From JACOMS01 sp964352785 (lineage in GTDB: Bacteria; Pseudomonadota; Alphaproteobacteria; Caulobacterales; Maricaulaceae), in assembly GCA_964352785.1 (NCBI GenBank), contig CAYGTI010000001.1, positions 1 to 64,000 of the forward strand: 64,000 nt of DNA, given 5' to 3'. The position numbers and the translations under genes were made by a program. This document shows positions 9,543 to 17,935 of this stretch, piece by piece. Below the pieces are notes generated by a model, which saw only the letters and a program-made list of their open reading frames with translations, was not told the origin of the DNA and ran no database searches. The stretch's first letter is position 1, and every line of letters starts with the position of its first letter.

Positions 9543-11390
9543 ATGATGATAAAGAAAGACAGTCTAATGCGCCTCTTCCCTCTTTTGCTCACAGTCAGCT
9601 TGTCAGTTTTACTTCTCAGCCCGGCCTGCAGCCCCAAACCTGCGCCAGATCAAACCCGCGAAGCCCTTGTTGAGCAGGAAAGCGCAAAGCTGAACGCGTG
9701 GTTTGAGGCGCGCTTTGAAGACGATTTGGCCCGCTCCCCTATCACTCAAACGTATTTTGGAATGAAAACCGCGCAAGATAGACTTGATGATGCCTCGCAA
9801 CTGGCGCTGGATGAAAGCGCTGCGCTCCAACAAAGCTGGCTGACCGATATGCGCAGCGTTTTTGACGACGACCGGCTTGATCCCCAAAGCTTGCTCTCAT
9901 ACCGACTTTATGAATTTTCGGCCAAGGACACACTTTCAAACCACGCTTTTGCCGATCATGACTATGTGTTCAACCCCGTGTCAGGGCCACATTCAGACCT
10001 TTTGTCTTTCATGATCAACTTTCACCCAATCGAAAGCCAAGAGGACGCCAAAGCCTACATTGCGCGTCTGAAAGCATTTGGAGGTTATCTGGGCCAAAGC
10101 GCCGCGCGCACTAAAGATCAAGCAGATAAAGGGATTTTTCTGCCTAAATTCGCCTACGCCGAACTGATAAAAGCCAGCCAAAACATCATTCAGGGCGCGC
10201 CGTTTATGGGTGCCGGGGAGAGCCCGCTTTGGACCGATTTCCGGGGTAAAATCGATAAACTCGCTATCGAAGACAGCGTAAAAAAGGCCTTACATTCAGA
10301 GGCCGAGGCGGCGCTAACCGAACAGGTGAAACCCACCTACGAAGCTCTCATCGCGATCTTTGAAACACATGAAGCGCTCGCCACAAATGATGACGGGGTC
10401 TGGAAACTACCAAGAGGTGAAGCCTACTACGCCGCGCGCCTCAAGCATTACACCACAACGAATATGAACGCCCATGACATTCACGATATTGGCTTGGCAG
10501 AGGTGGCCCGCATCCAAGAGGAGATGCGTATAATCATGACTCAAGTCGGCTTTGACGGCAGTCTTCGAGACTTTTTCGATTACTTGCGCAATGATCAAAA
10601 ATTCACATACGGCAACAATGAGGATGGGCGTACAACTTACATAAATGAGACTACAAAAATTATCGAACAGATGAAAAATCAACTCGATAGCCTGTTCATC
10701 ACCACACCCAAGGCGAATATTGCCGTCAAACCTGCTGAACTGTTTCGAGAGGCCAGCACCCTGGGGGCCTTTTATATTCAACCTGCACTTGATGGCTCGC
10801 GCCCCGGCACCTACTATATCAATCTCTCAGACATGGCAGATCTGCCGATCTATCAGATGCAAGCGCTCGCCTATCATGAAGCTATTCCAGGACATCACAC
10901 GCAGATCGCCATAAGTATGGAACTCGAAGGCCTGCCCCGGTTTCGCACGCTAGGAAGCTATACCGCCTACACTGAAGGCTGGGCGCTCTACGCCGAAACC
11001 TTGCCCAATGGGCTTGGTCTCTACACAGACCCCTACCAAGATTTCGGACGGCTTTCGATGGAAATTTTTCGCGCCGCGCGTCTTGTGGTGGATACCGGAA
11101 TTCACGCCAAAAAATGGACGCGGGCTGAGGCTGTGGATTATATGATAAAAAACACCGCCAATTCAGAGGGCGATATCCGCGCCGAAGTCGACCGTTATAT
11201 CGTTTGGCCTGGACAAGCTACGGCCTATACAATCGGGATGATAAAAATCCGAAACCTGCGTAAAAATGCAGAAGAGCGGCTCGGCGATAAATTTAACATT
11301 CGCGAATTTCATGACGTGGTACTATTGAGCGGCCCTGTTCCCTTGAGCATACTTGAGGAACTTGTAGAGGCATGGGTCGAAAGCAAGTAA
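9543..11390 (+). CDS. DUF885 family lipoprotein, putative metallopeptidase (copy 1)
   Basis: DUF885 proteins are predicted zinc peptidases of the M3/M32-like gluzincin type; few have been studied. The motif YHEAIPGHHTQ near residue 444 supplies an HE..GHH cluster, followed by TAYTEGWALYAE with a second glutamate. The N-terminus has a signal sequence ending LSPAC, a lipobox, so the mature protein is probably anchored in the envelope. The frame opens at TTG 9534, but ATG at 9543 or at 9567 (MRLFPLLL) is more likely; the ribosome site is weak for all three. The next gene is a close paralogue in the same orientation, 66 bp away. Confidence 0.88.
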   Translation: MMIKKDSLMRLFPLLLTVSLSVLLLSPACSPKPAPDQTREALVEQESAKLNAWFEARFEDDLARSPITQTYFGMKTAQDRLDDASQLALDESAALQQSWLTDMRSVFDDDRLDPQSLLSYRLYEFSAKDTLSNHAFADHDYVFNPVSGPHSDLLSFMINFHPIESQEDAKAYIARLKAFGGYLGQSAARTKDQADKGIFLPKFAYAELIKASQNIIQGAPFMGAGESPLWTDFRGKIDKLAIEDSVKKALHSEAEAALTEQVKPTYEALIAIFETHEALATNDDGVWKLPRGEAYYAARLKHYTTTNMNAHDIHDIGLAEVARIQEEMRIIMTQVGFDGSLRDFFDYLRNDQKFTYGNNEDGRTTYINETTKIIEQMKNQLDSLFITTPKANIAVKPAELFREASTLGAFYIQPALDGSRPGTYYINLSDMADLPIYQMQALAYHEAIPGHHTQIAISMELEGLPRFRTLGSYTAYTEGWALYAETLPNGLGLYTDPYQDFGRLSMEIFRAARLVVDTGIHAKKWTRAEAVDYMIKNTANSEGDIRAEVDRYIVWPGQATAYTIGMIKIRNLRKNAEERLGDKFNIREFHDVVLLSGPVPLSILEELVEAWVESK

Positions 11391-11456
11391 CTCTCCATTT
11401 TTCGTTGATTTCCACAGCCTCCCTACATATCGTGCGCCAATAAAAGGAGATATCTC

Positions 11457-13289
11457 ATGCGCACATTTCTACTCGTCTCGGCGGCCGCTCTAGCGTTCAC
11501 CGCTTGCAGCCCCAAAGAAACTGCAAAGCCCACACAGCCCACGGTTCAAACGATTGAAGCTGCCCAAGACATCAATGTCAGACTAGATGAATGGTTTGAA
11601 ACGAATTTCCAAGACAGCATTCGCGATTACCCGCAAACACTGGCCTTTTTGGGCATTCGCGAACGCATGGATGAATGGAACGACCCGTCCCGCGCCTTCG
11701 CGCTCGAGCAAATGGAAAAAACACGGCAGGATGTAGCCGAGCTTAAAGCCGCGTTTAATCCCGATGAGCTAGACGAAAATCGCCGCCTCTCCTACCGCCT
11801 GTATGTGAAACAGGCCGAAGAACAGCTCGCGGATGATAAATGGCATTTACATACCTATCCGCTGAACCAAATGTTTGGCGCGCAATCCCGCATTCCAACC
11901 TTTATGCTCAACCAGCATCCGATTAAATCCCAAGACGACGCACTAAATTACATTGCGCGTTTGGGCGGCATCAAAGATTATCTTGGCGGCATTGTTACTA
12001 ATGCCAAAGCCAGTGACGCGGCTGGTATCGCACCGCCTTTGTTCGTCTATGATCACGTACTGCGCGATATCGATAATGTGCTATCCGGTGCGCCCTTTGA
12101 TGATAGCAGCAAACCCAATTTGCTCATGAATGATTTCCAAACTAAAGTCTCCAAGCTTGACCTAAATGAAGACGCGAAGACCGCTCTGAATGACGCAGCG
12201 GCGATGGCTTTGACCACCTCGGTTGGGCCCGCTTATCAAGACCTCAAAACTTTTATTCAGGAGCAAAAATCGCGCGCAACAACTGACGATGGCGTCTGGA
12301 AATTGCCAAACGGCGATGCGTTTTATGCCCACCGTTTGGAGCGCATGACTACGACGGATATGAGCGCTGATGAGGTGCATGATCTTGGCCTCGCCGAAGT
12401 CGCCCGCATCCACGGCGAGATGCGTGCTATCATGGCGCAAGTCGGGTTTGACGGTAGCTTACAAGAATTTTTCACCTATCTGAAAACCGATCCAAAGTTT
12501 GTTTATGAGGACTCGGATGAAGGCCGCCAAGCCTATTTGGACGAAGCGACACGGATGATCGACGTGATGAAAACGCGCCTTGATGAAGTGTTCCTCAAAA
12601 AGCCCCAAGCCGACCTAGAAGTCCGCCGCGTTGAAGCCTTTCGCGAAAAATCAGCGGGCAAAGCGTTTTATAACCGCCCTGCGCCCGACGGCTCCCGCCC
12701 GGGTTATTACTATGCCAACCTGTATAAAATTACAGACATGCCGAAGTACCAAATGGAAGCTCTGGCCTATCACGAAGGCATTCCAGGTCACCATATGCAG
12801 CTCGCCATCGCGCAAGAGTTAACTGGGGTTCCTAAATTTCAAAAACTAGGCAGCGTCACCGCCTACACAGAGGGTTGGGGACTTTATTCAGAATTCTTGC
12901 CCAAAGAGATGGGATTTTACCAAGATCCCTATTCGGATTTTGGCCGCCTTGCGATGGAGATTTGGCGTGCCGCGAGGCTTGTGGTCGATACAGGCCTTCA
13001 CTCCAAGAAATGGACGCGCCAAGACGCGATTGATTATCTTTTGGAAAATACGCCTAACCCTGAAAATGACGCAATCAAAGCTATTGAGCGTTATATCGTC
13101 ATGCCCGGACAGGCCACAGCCTATAAAATCGGCATGATCAAAATCCAAACCCTGCGCGAAGATGCCAAAGCCCGCCTCGGGGACAAGTTTGACATCCGTG
13201 AATATCACGATGTCGTTCTACGCTCCGGCCCTCTACCGCTGAGCATTTTGGAAGAGCAAGTTAACGCATGGATTGAAAGTAAGGGCTAA
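11457..13289 (+). CDS. DUF885 family lipoprotein, putative metallopeptidase (copy 2)
   Basis: A 610-residue paralogue of the preceding gene. It shares the motif YHEGIPGHHMQ, the TAYTEGWGLYSE stretch, GRLAMEIWRAARLVVDTG and the C-terminal YHDVVLRSGPLPLSILEE block. The signal peptide ends FTAC, a clear lipobox, so it should be an envelope lipoprotein. The start ATG has a perfect ribosome site AAGGAGAT about six bases upstream, much better than copy 1. The tandem pair looks like a gene duplication. Substrate specificity cannot be read from sequence; family expectation is a zinc-dependent peptidase, here outside the cytoplasm. Confidence 0.9.
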   Translation: MRTFLLVSAAALAFTACSPKETAKPTQPTVQTIEAAQDINVRLDEWFETNFQDSIRDYPQTLAFLGIRERMDEWNDPSRAFALEQMEKTRQDVAELKAAFNPDELDENRRLSYRLYVKQAEEQLADDKWHLHTYPLNQMFGAQSRIPTFMLNQHPIKSQDDALNYIARLGGIKDYLGGIVTNAKASDAAGIAPPLFVYDHVLRDIDNVLSGAPFDDSSKPNLLMNDFQTKVSKLDLNEDAKTALNDAAAMALTTSVGPAYQDLKTFIQEQKSRATTDDGVWKLPNGDAFYAHRLERMTTTDMSADEVHDLGLAEVARIHGEMRAIMAQVGFDGSLQEFFTYLKTDPKFVYEDSDEGRQAYLDEATRMIDVMKTRLDEVFLKKPQADLEVRRVEAFREKSAGKAFYNRPAPDGSRPGYYYANLYKITDMPKYQMEALAYHEGIPGHHMQLAIAQELTGVPKFQKLGSVTAYTEGWGLYSEFLPKEMGFYQDPYSDFGRLAMEIWRAARLVVDTGLHSKKWTRQDAIDYLLENTPNPENDAIKAIERYIVMPGQATAYKIGMIKIQTLREDAKARLGDKFDIREYHDVVLRSGPLPLSILEEQVNAWIESKG

Positions 13290-13366
13290 TCTCAGCCAAG
13301 CTCTCTCGAGCTGTAATGTATTGATCCTGAATTGAACATCATTTGGACAGACACATCAAAAGTTAC

Positions 13367-13395
13367 GTCATTATCGCCCCTGTGGCGGTAATGAC
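13367..13395. repeat. Dispersed palindromic repeat, copy 1
   Basis: Arms GTCATTATCGCC and GGCGGTAATGAC pair over 12 bp with a single wobble position and enclose a five-base loop. The minus-strand reading is closely similar to the hairpin at 16507-16534 (22 of 28 positions identical). It has no T-run on either side, so it is not a simple terminator. It lies between the second DUF885 gene and lepA. Confidence 0.6.
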
Positions 13396-13523
13396 TGCAA
13401 TCATAAACCTGACAAACTCACAGATTTCTGAAAAGCAAAGGCCGCCAACAGGTGCTCGTCGCGGCTGTGTGCCGCGTCCCCAAACCGCTTGCACTTGCGC
13501 CTAAAAACACTAGAACCGCTTCC

Positions 13524-15332
13524 ATGAGTATAGACCAAAAAAATATCCGAAATTTTTCTATCGTGGCGCATATTGATCACGGCAAATCTACGCTGGCGGA
13601 CCGCTTGATTTCGTTCACAGGCGGTCTGTCTGACAGAGAGATGTCAGAACAAGTCCTTGATAGTATGGACATTGAAAAAGAGCGCGGCATTACCATCAAG
13701 GCCCAAACGGTGCGGCTTGAATATTTGGCCAAAGATGGGGAAACCTATGTCCTCAATTTGATGGATACGCCGGGCCATGTAGATTTCGCCTATGAAGTCT
13801 CCCGCTCGCTTTCTGCGTGTGAGGGCTCCATCTTGGTTGTCGACGCTTCTCAAGGGGTTGAAGCGCAAACATTGGCTAATGTCTACCAAGCCATCGAGCA
13901 TGATCACGAGATCATTCCTGTACTCAATAAAATCGATTTGCCCGCCGCTGAGCCTGATCGGGTCAAAGCTCAAATCGAAGAGGTCATCGGCATTGACGCC
14001 AGCGAAGCCATTGAGTGCTCGGCAAAATCAGGCATTGGCATTGAAGATGTGCTGGACGCGATTGTCGCGCGCCTGCCCCCGCCGATTGAAGCCGATCCCA
14101 AAGCACCGCTGAAAGCCATGTTGGTGGACGCGTGGTACGACACTTATATGGGCGTCGTCGTGCTGTTCCGAGTTATCGAAGGCACCATCAAAAAGGGCAT
14201 GCGTATCCGCACCATGAATACGGGCGCGAGCTACACGGTTGACAAAGTCGGCGTATTTCGTCCCAAGCCCGAAGATGTCAAAGAGATTGGCCCCGGCGAA
14301 GTCGGGTTTTTAACCGCCGCTATCAAAGAAGTCGCAGACGCCGCCGTAGGCGACACAATCACCGAGGATAAACGCCCGACAACCAAGCCGCTCACGGGCT
14401 TTAAACCTGCGCAGCCTGTGGTGTTCTGTGGTATCTTTCCAGTGGACGCGGCAGATTTCGAAGACCTTCGCGCCGCCATGGGCCGCTTGCGCCTTAATGA
14501 TGCGAGTTTTAGCTACGAGATGGAAACCTCCGCCGCGCTCGGCTTTGGGTTTCGCTGCGGCTTTTTAGGTCTCCTGCACCTCGAGATTATCCAAGAACGG
14601 CTCGAGCGCGAGTTTGATCTTGACTTGATTACAACGGCGCCCTCTGTTGTTTACACGCTCAAGATGAGAGACGATACAGATATGCTGCTGCATAACCCGG
14701 CCGATATGCCGGACGTGATGCAGATCGAGGAGATTCACGAGCCTTGGATCAAAGCCACCATTATGACGCCGGATGATTATCTCGGCGGTATTCTCAAGCT
14801 TTGCCAAGACCGCCGAGGGGTGCAAACTGGCCTGTCCTATGTGGGCACCCGCGCCATGGTTGAATATGATCTACCGCTCAACGAAGTTGTGTTTGATTTC
14901 TATGACCGCTTGAAATCTGTCTCCAAAGGCTATGCCAGCTTTGATTACCAAGCCTCGGGCATTCGCCCCGGAGATTTGGTCAAAATGAGCATTCTTGTAA
15001 ACGGCGACCCGGTAGATGCGCTCTCTATGCTGGTTCACCGCTCACGCGCAGATTCGAGAGGGCGGCAAATGTGCGAGCGGCTAAAAGACCTGATCCCACG
15101 CCACCTGTTTAAGATCCCCGTACAGGCCGCCATCGGCGGCAAAGTCATTGCCCGCGAAACCATCGCCGCAATGCGCAAAGACGTCACCGCAAAATGTTAC
15201 GGCGGCGACGCGTCGCGCAAACGCAAGCTGCTGGATAAGCAGAAAAAAGGCAAGAAACGCATGCGCCAGTTCGGGAAAGTGGACATCCCGCAAGAAGCGT
15301 TTATCGCGGCGCTTAAAATGGATGATGGTTGA
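13524..15332 (+). CDS. lepA: Elongation factor 4 (LepA), ribosome-associated GTPase
   Basis: Translational GTPase that binds the ribosome and is linked to back-translocation or to biogenesis of the 30S subunit. The 602 residues show G1 AHIDHGKST, G3 DTPGHVD, G4 NKID and G5 SAKSG, then domain II, two EF-G-like domains (LGFGFRCGFLGLLHLEI) and the LepA-specific C-terminal domain ending in KKGKKRMRQFGKVDIPQEAF. Length is normal. The frame is open 24 codons further upstream, but ATG 13524 (MSIDQKNIRNFSI) matches the conserved N-terminus; no strong ribosome site is seen. A palindrome at 15336-15360 follows the stop almost immediately. Confidence 0.97.
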   Translation: MSIDQKNIRNFSIVAHIDHGKSTLADRLISFTGGLSDREMSEQVLDSMDIEKERGITIKAQTVRLEYLAKDGETYVLNLMDTPGHVDFAYEVSRSLSACEGSILVVDASQGVEAQTLANVYQAIEHDHEIIPVLNKIDLPAAEPDRVKAQIEEVIGIDASEAIECSAKSGIGIEDVLDAIVARLPPPIEADPKAPLKAMLVDAWYDTYMGVVVLFRVIEGTIKKGMRIRTMNTGASYTVDKVGVFRPKPEDVKEIGPGEVGFLTAAIKEVADAAVGDTITEDKRPTTKPLTGFKPAQPVVFCGIFPVDAADFEDLRAAMGRLRLNDASFSYEMETSAALGFGFRCGFLGLLHLEIIQERLEREFDLDLITTAPSVVYTLKMRDDTDMLLHNPADMPDVMQIEEIHEPWIKATIMTPDDYLGGILKLCQDRRGVQTGLSYVGTRAMVEYDLPLNEVVFDFYDRLKSVSKGYASFDYQASGIRPGDLVKMSILVNGDPVDALSMLVHRSRADSRGRQMCERLKDLIPRHLFKIPVQAAIGGKVIARETIAAMRKDVTAKCYGGDASRKRKLLDKQKKGKKRMRQFGKVDIPQEAFIAALKMDDG

Positions 15333-15335
15333 CCG

Positions 15336-15360
15336 TAATTGATCCAGTGGATCAATTACA
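15336..15360. repeat. Perfect 12-bp inverted repeat just after lepA
   Basis: Arms GTAATTGATCCA and TGGATCAATTAC are exact complements and meet around a single base. It begins four bases after the lepA stop codon. No T-run follows, so a classic intrinsic terminator is unlikely. It could be a DNA site at the edge of the AT-rich patch, an operator, or a stabilising 3' hairpin. Confidence 0.6.
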
Positions 15361-15491
15361 AACCGTCACCGAAACGGCTACGCCGCGTAGGGTGTGCATA
15401 ACTAACGAGTAAATTCTGCTATTTTTCATTTGACTACATTTATACCAAACGATTTTTCAGATTACAGTATACCATTCGAATCGGAGATCAC

Positions 15492-16232
15492 ATGAGTAAG
15501 GAATGGGGATATGTTTATGAAGCAGTGACCCCCTCATTCATTCGCCGAGGCTGGCGAAAAATTGGAGTCACAACAAATATCAAACGACGCTTAAAGCAAT
15601 TGAGTTCCAGCTCCGGTCAACCTGAAACATTTATTAGTTTGAACACCTATAGATTTGAAAACATTGAACACGCAAAAAAAGTTGAAAAGTATGCTCACTT
15701 AGAACTTACGAAGTTGGGCTTGCGTGTAAACGCTGGAAGAGAGTTTTTTGCTTATCCAAGTAATTTTTTTATAAGAGATTTAATTTTTGAAGCATCTGAA
15801 GAATTATATATCCCTTGTCTTTCCAATGGACAACTTGAAAGGAGTAATAGCAATCTCGGAATATTCATGCCATGCAGGTACTTTCTATTAAATGATGAAT
15901 CTGTATTCGAAAATTACATATATTGGATATCAGAAATGTTTGACGCAATGTCAGAAATTTCAATCCTAAATTCTGGCAAAAACTTATTTGACAGTCCTAT
16001 TTTTCAAATTTTACAAAAACCAGATTATCCTCTTACTGACTATTTCAGAGATTTTGATAAGACCCCGTTTATTCTGGCCAAAATGCAAGCACAATATTAT
16101 CCTCATTCCCAGTTTGTAAACGAACTCAAAGCTATATTTGAGGATCGAGTTTCCAATGATCTAGAAGAATATTTTCTATATAATAAAAACTGGCGGGAAA
16201 ATCTTGGAAAATTAAAAGAGGTAATATACTAA
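15492..16232 (+). CDS. T5orf172/GIY-YIG-like domain protein
   Basis: A 246-residue protein whose first 100 residues resemble the T5orf172 (MUG113) branch of the GIY-YIG nuclease fold: GYVY at 7-10, KIGVTTNIKRRLKQL around 23-37, an EKYAHLEL helix near 74 and RVNAGREFF near 86, giving the expected Tyr, Gly, Arg and Glu positions. The rest (100-246) has no recognised domain. T5orf172 proteins occur in phages and accessory regions, and their role is mostly unknown. Codon use is strikingly A/T-ending compared with lepA and the thiolase around it, suggesting horizontal origin. The ATG is preceded by CGGAGA. A catalytic nuclease role is inference. Confidence 0.7.
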   Translation: MSKEWGYVYEAVTPSFIRRGWRKIGVTTNIKRRLKQLSSSSGQPETFISLNTYRFENIEHAKKVEKYAHLELTKLGLRVNAGREFFAYPSNFFIRDLIFEASEELYIPCLSNGQLERSNSNLGIFMPCRYFLLNDESVFENYIYWISEMFDAMSEISILNSGKNLFDSPIFQILQKPDYPLTDYFRDFDKTPFILAKMQAQYYPHSQFVNELKAIFEDRVSNDLEEYFLYNKNWRENLGKLKEVIY

Positions 16233-16611
16233 AAGCATCATCAAGTTAATTTTGAACTTTGCTGTGAAATAAATTCTTCTCACCCCTACCCAAGCCGGAA
16301 TGCATGCAGAACCACAAACTGAAACCCGCTTTTAAGCGGGATGAGGAGAGTAATTCGGGGCATTCCTAACCTATCTTTGGGGGGAGTCGTAGGGTGCATA
16401 GAGGCAACCCATCTTCGGTAACGTCAAACAAGAATGAGCTTTGATATTTTGGCGGGATAATTTCACCAGAAGATACAAATTATACTCTGAATGTAAGACC
16501 TCACATGGATCACCGCCACAAGGGCGGTGATGACGCGTGTGGAATGTGTATGAGGAGAACGCCGCAATATAGGGACTTGCTTAATGACATCACATATGCT
16601 ATCAAAATCAC
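16233..16611. other. Intergenic stretch with three inverted repeats
   Basis: No gene is seen. It contains a 16-bp palindrome at 16325-16340 (arms CCCGCTT/AAGCGGG), itself enclosed by GGAATGC (16297-16303) and GCATTCC (16360-16366), and the strong hairpin at 16509-16531. None is followed by a T-run. The arrangement resembles degenerate mobile or REP-like palindromes and separates the T5orf172 gene from the toxin-antitoxin pair. Confidence 0.4.
16507..16534. repeat. Dispersed palindromic repeat, copy 2
   Basis: Arms ATCACCGCC and GGCGGTGAT form a perfect 9-bp stem with a five-base loop ACAAG, followed by GAC. It aligns with the minus strand of the 13367-13395 hairpin at 22 of 28 positions, with differences concentrated in paired or wobble positions. 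The two copies are in opposite orientation about 3.1 kb apart, on either side of lepA and the T5orf172 gene. Confidence 0.6.
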
Positions 16612-17052
16612 ATGCGTAAAGTTGTCATAGATACCAATATATTTGTGTCGGCTTTAATGAACCGAGGCGGTGCGCCGCGTCATATTATTCGGCTCGCGCT
16701 GTTGGGTGAGATTGCGCCTTTGATGGGCAATGCTTTGCTCGGTGAATATGAGGATGTGATTTCGCGGGAAAACATACAGGCGAAATGTGTTTTAAACGCA
16801 AGTGAGCGGCAGGAACTTTTAGAGGCTTTTCTATCCTCTTGCGAATGGTCGTCTGTGTATTTTCTTTGGCGGCCTAATTTACGGGATGAACAGGATAATC
16901 ATCTCATTGAACTGGCGCTCGCAGGCGGCGCGGACACAATCATCACCGCCAACAAGCGGGACTTTAATAATGGAGACCTAAGTTTCCCGGATTTGAAAAT
17001 ATTAAACGCCGGAGAATTTTTGCAAAAGAGGAGATCATCATGGGAACATTAA
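16612..17052 (+). CDS. PIN-domain putative toxin (COG1569 type)
   Basis: A 146-residue PIN-fold protein beginning VVIDTNIFVSALMNRGG, the typical first acidic strand, with the remaining acidic positions in EYEDVI, DEQDNHLIELAL and GADTIITANKRDF. Such proteins are metal-dependent ribonucleases that cleave RNA as toxins of type II toxin-antitoxin systems. The last 13 bases overlap the start of a ribbon-helix-helix-like protein, the expected antitoxin. Toxin-first order is less usual than antitoxin-first but is known for this PIN_3 group. The start ATG is preceded by an AT-rich leader without a strong ribosome site, consistent with low expression. Confidence 0.85.
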   Translation: MRKVVIDTNIFVSALMNRGGAPRHIIRLALLGEIAPLMGNALLGEYEDVISRENIQAKCVLNASERQELLEAFLSSCEWSSVYFLWRPNLRDEQDNHLIELALAGGADTIITANKRDFNNGDLSFPDLKILNAGEFLQKRRSSWEH

Positions 17053-17315
17053 CTATCAGATTGCCCGAAGACCAGCATGAGCGTTTGCGCGCCCTTGCCG
17101 CGCGCCGTGGGATCAGCCTGAACAAACTGTTTGAGGAGTTTTCCACCCGCGCGATCACCGAGTTCGATACTGAAAACCGTTTCCGTCTTCTCGCTACCAA
17201 AGGCAACCGCAAGCGCGGGCTGGAACTGCTCTCCAAACTCGACGCGCATTTTGACTCCGCTCAAGATGGCTATACGCCTCATGAAAAGAGTGAGCCGTTT
17301 AAATCGGGCGTATGA
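17040..17315 (+). CDS. Ribbon-helix-helix (HicB/Arc-like) antitoxin
   Basis: A 91-residue protein opening GTLTIRLPEDQHERLRALAARRGISLNKLFEEF, a canonical ribbon-helix-helix DNA-binding unit: one beta strand, then two helices. The C-terminal tail is likely the toxin-binding part. It overlaps the upstream PIN gene by 13 nt and has its own GAGGAGATC ribosome site inside that gene, so it can be made in excess of the toxin. By analogy with type II modules it should neutralise the PIN protein and repress the operon. The tail is charged and probably unstructured. Partner assignment is inference from the overlap. Confidence 0.82.
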   Translation: MGTLTIRLPEDQHERLRALAARRGISLNKLFEEFSTRAITEFDTENRFRLLATKGNRKRGLELLSKLDAHFDSAQDGYTPHEKSEPFKSGV

Positions 17316-17414
17316 ATTCTCGACCTCCGCAGCCTCAAGTTTTGCTGCGGACTTATTTGTGGACATAGTCAAAGCGCGGTGACATCACTGCGGCTTACAG
17401 TTTGAGAGATCATT

Positions 17415-17600
17415 ATGAGTACATTTAGTAGCGGCGATATTGTGCGACTGAAATCCGGCGGGCCTAAGATGACGGTACTGAGCGTCGAGGGCGAGGCGTC
17501 TATGCGGTGTCAATGGTTTGACAGAAACGGCAAGCTTCATACGGACAGTTTTCAAACGGTTATGCTGGATGCCTTTGTCCAAAGACCGCCGGAATATTAG
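17415..17600 (+). CDS. DUF2158 (YodC-like) small protein
   Basis: A 61-residue protein beginning with FSSGDIVRLKSGGPKMTV, followed by a QWFDRNGKLHTDSF stretch and ending in LDAF. This is the signature of the DUF2158/YodC family, a small beta-barrel-like domain of unknown function. The ATG follows GAGAGATCATT, an acceptable ribosome site. It lies 99 bp after the antitoxin and is probably a separate small unit of the same accessory patch. No partner is evident. Confidence 0.8.
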   Translation: MSTFSSGDIVRLKSGGPKMTVLSVEGEASMRCQWFDRNGKLHTDSFQTVMLDAFVQRPPEY

Positions 17601-17745
17601 CCGCTTTTTTGCGGTTTACACATTTTACTAGTACCAGACTTGAGTTTGAAATACCCGCCGTTTTTTATTTTTAACACCCCTGAATGCGTAACCGTTGAGA
17701 TTTATCCTGCCCGTCCTTATATAAGCAAAAAGAAAGGCGAGTTTT

Positions 17746-17925
17746 ATGGGATATATTATTGCGATATTAGTGGTTATTTTAGCGGCCGCATTTTGGATCG
17801 CGCAAAAAAATACGCGCAAGCAAGAGGCTTGGCGGGAGCAAAAACAGCGCGACATCGCAGCGAAACGCGCCCGTATAGCTGCTCGTAAGACAACCAAAAC
17901 CCAAAATTCCTCCGAAGAAGAGTAG
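17746..17925 (+). CDS. 59-residue single-pass membrane protein, unnamed
   Basis: An ATG preceded by AAAGGCGA opens a 59-codon frame ending TAG at 17923-17925. The product starts with a hydrophobic helix (GYIIAILVVILAAAFWIA, residues 2-19), followed by a strongly charged tail rich in Lys, Arg and Gln (about 20-50) and an acidic SSEEE end. The layout is that of a small bitopic membrane protein with a cytoplasmic basic helix. It stops 10 bases before the thiolase start, so the two are probably one transcript. I do not recognise a family. It was found by reading the sequence directly and is easily missed because of its length. Confidence 0.6.
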   Translation: MGYIIAILVVILAAAFWIAQKNTRKQEAWREQKQRDIAAKRARIAARKTTKTQNSSEEE

Positions 17926-17935
17926 AGCCTTTACT

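Noticed and set aside
15381..16400. Similar CGTAGGGTG..GCATA strings near 15386 and 16388 that could be direct repeats around the T5orf172 gene
   Set aside because: The match is short and gapped, and the strings do not sit at clear element ends; not strong enough to call target-site duplications.
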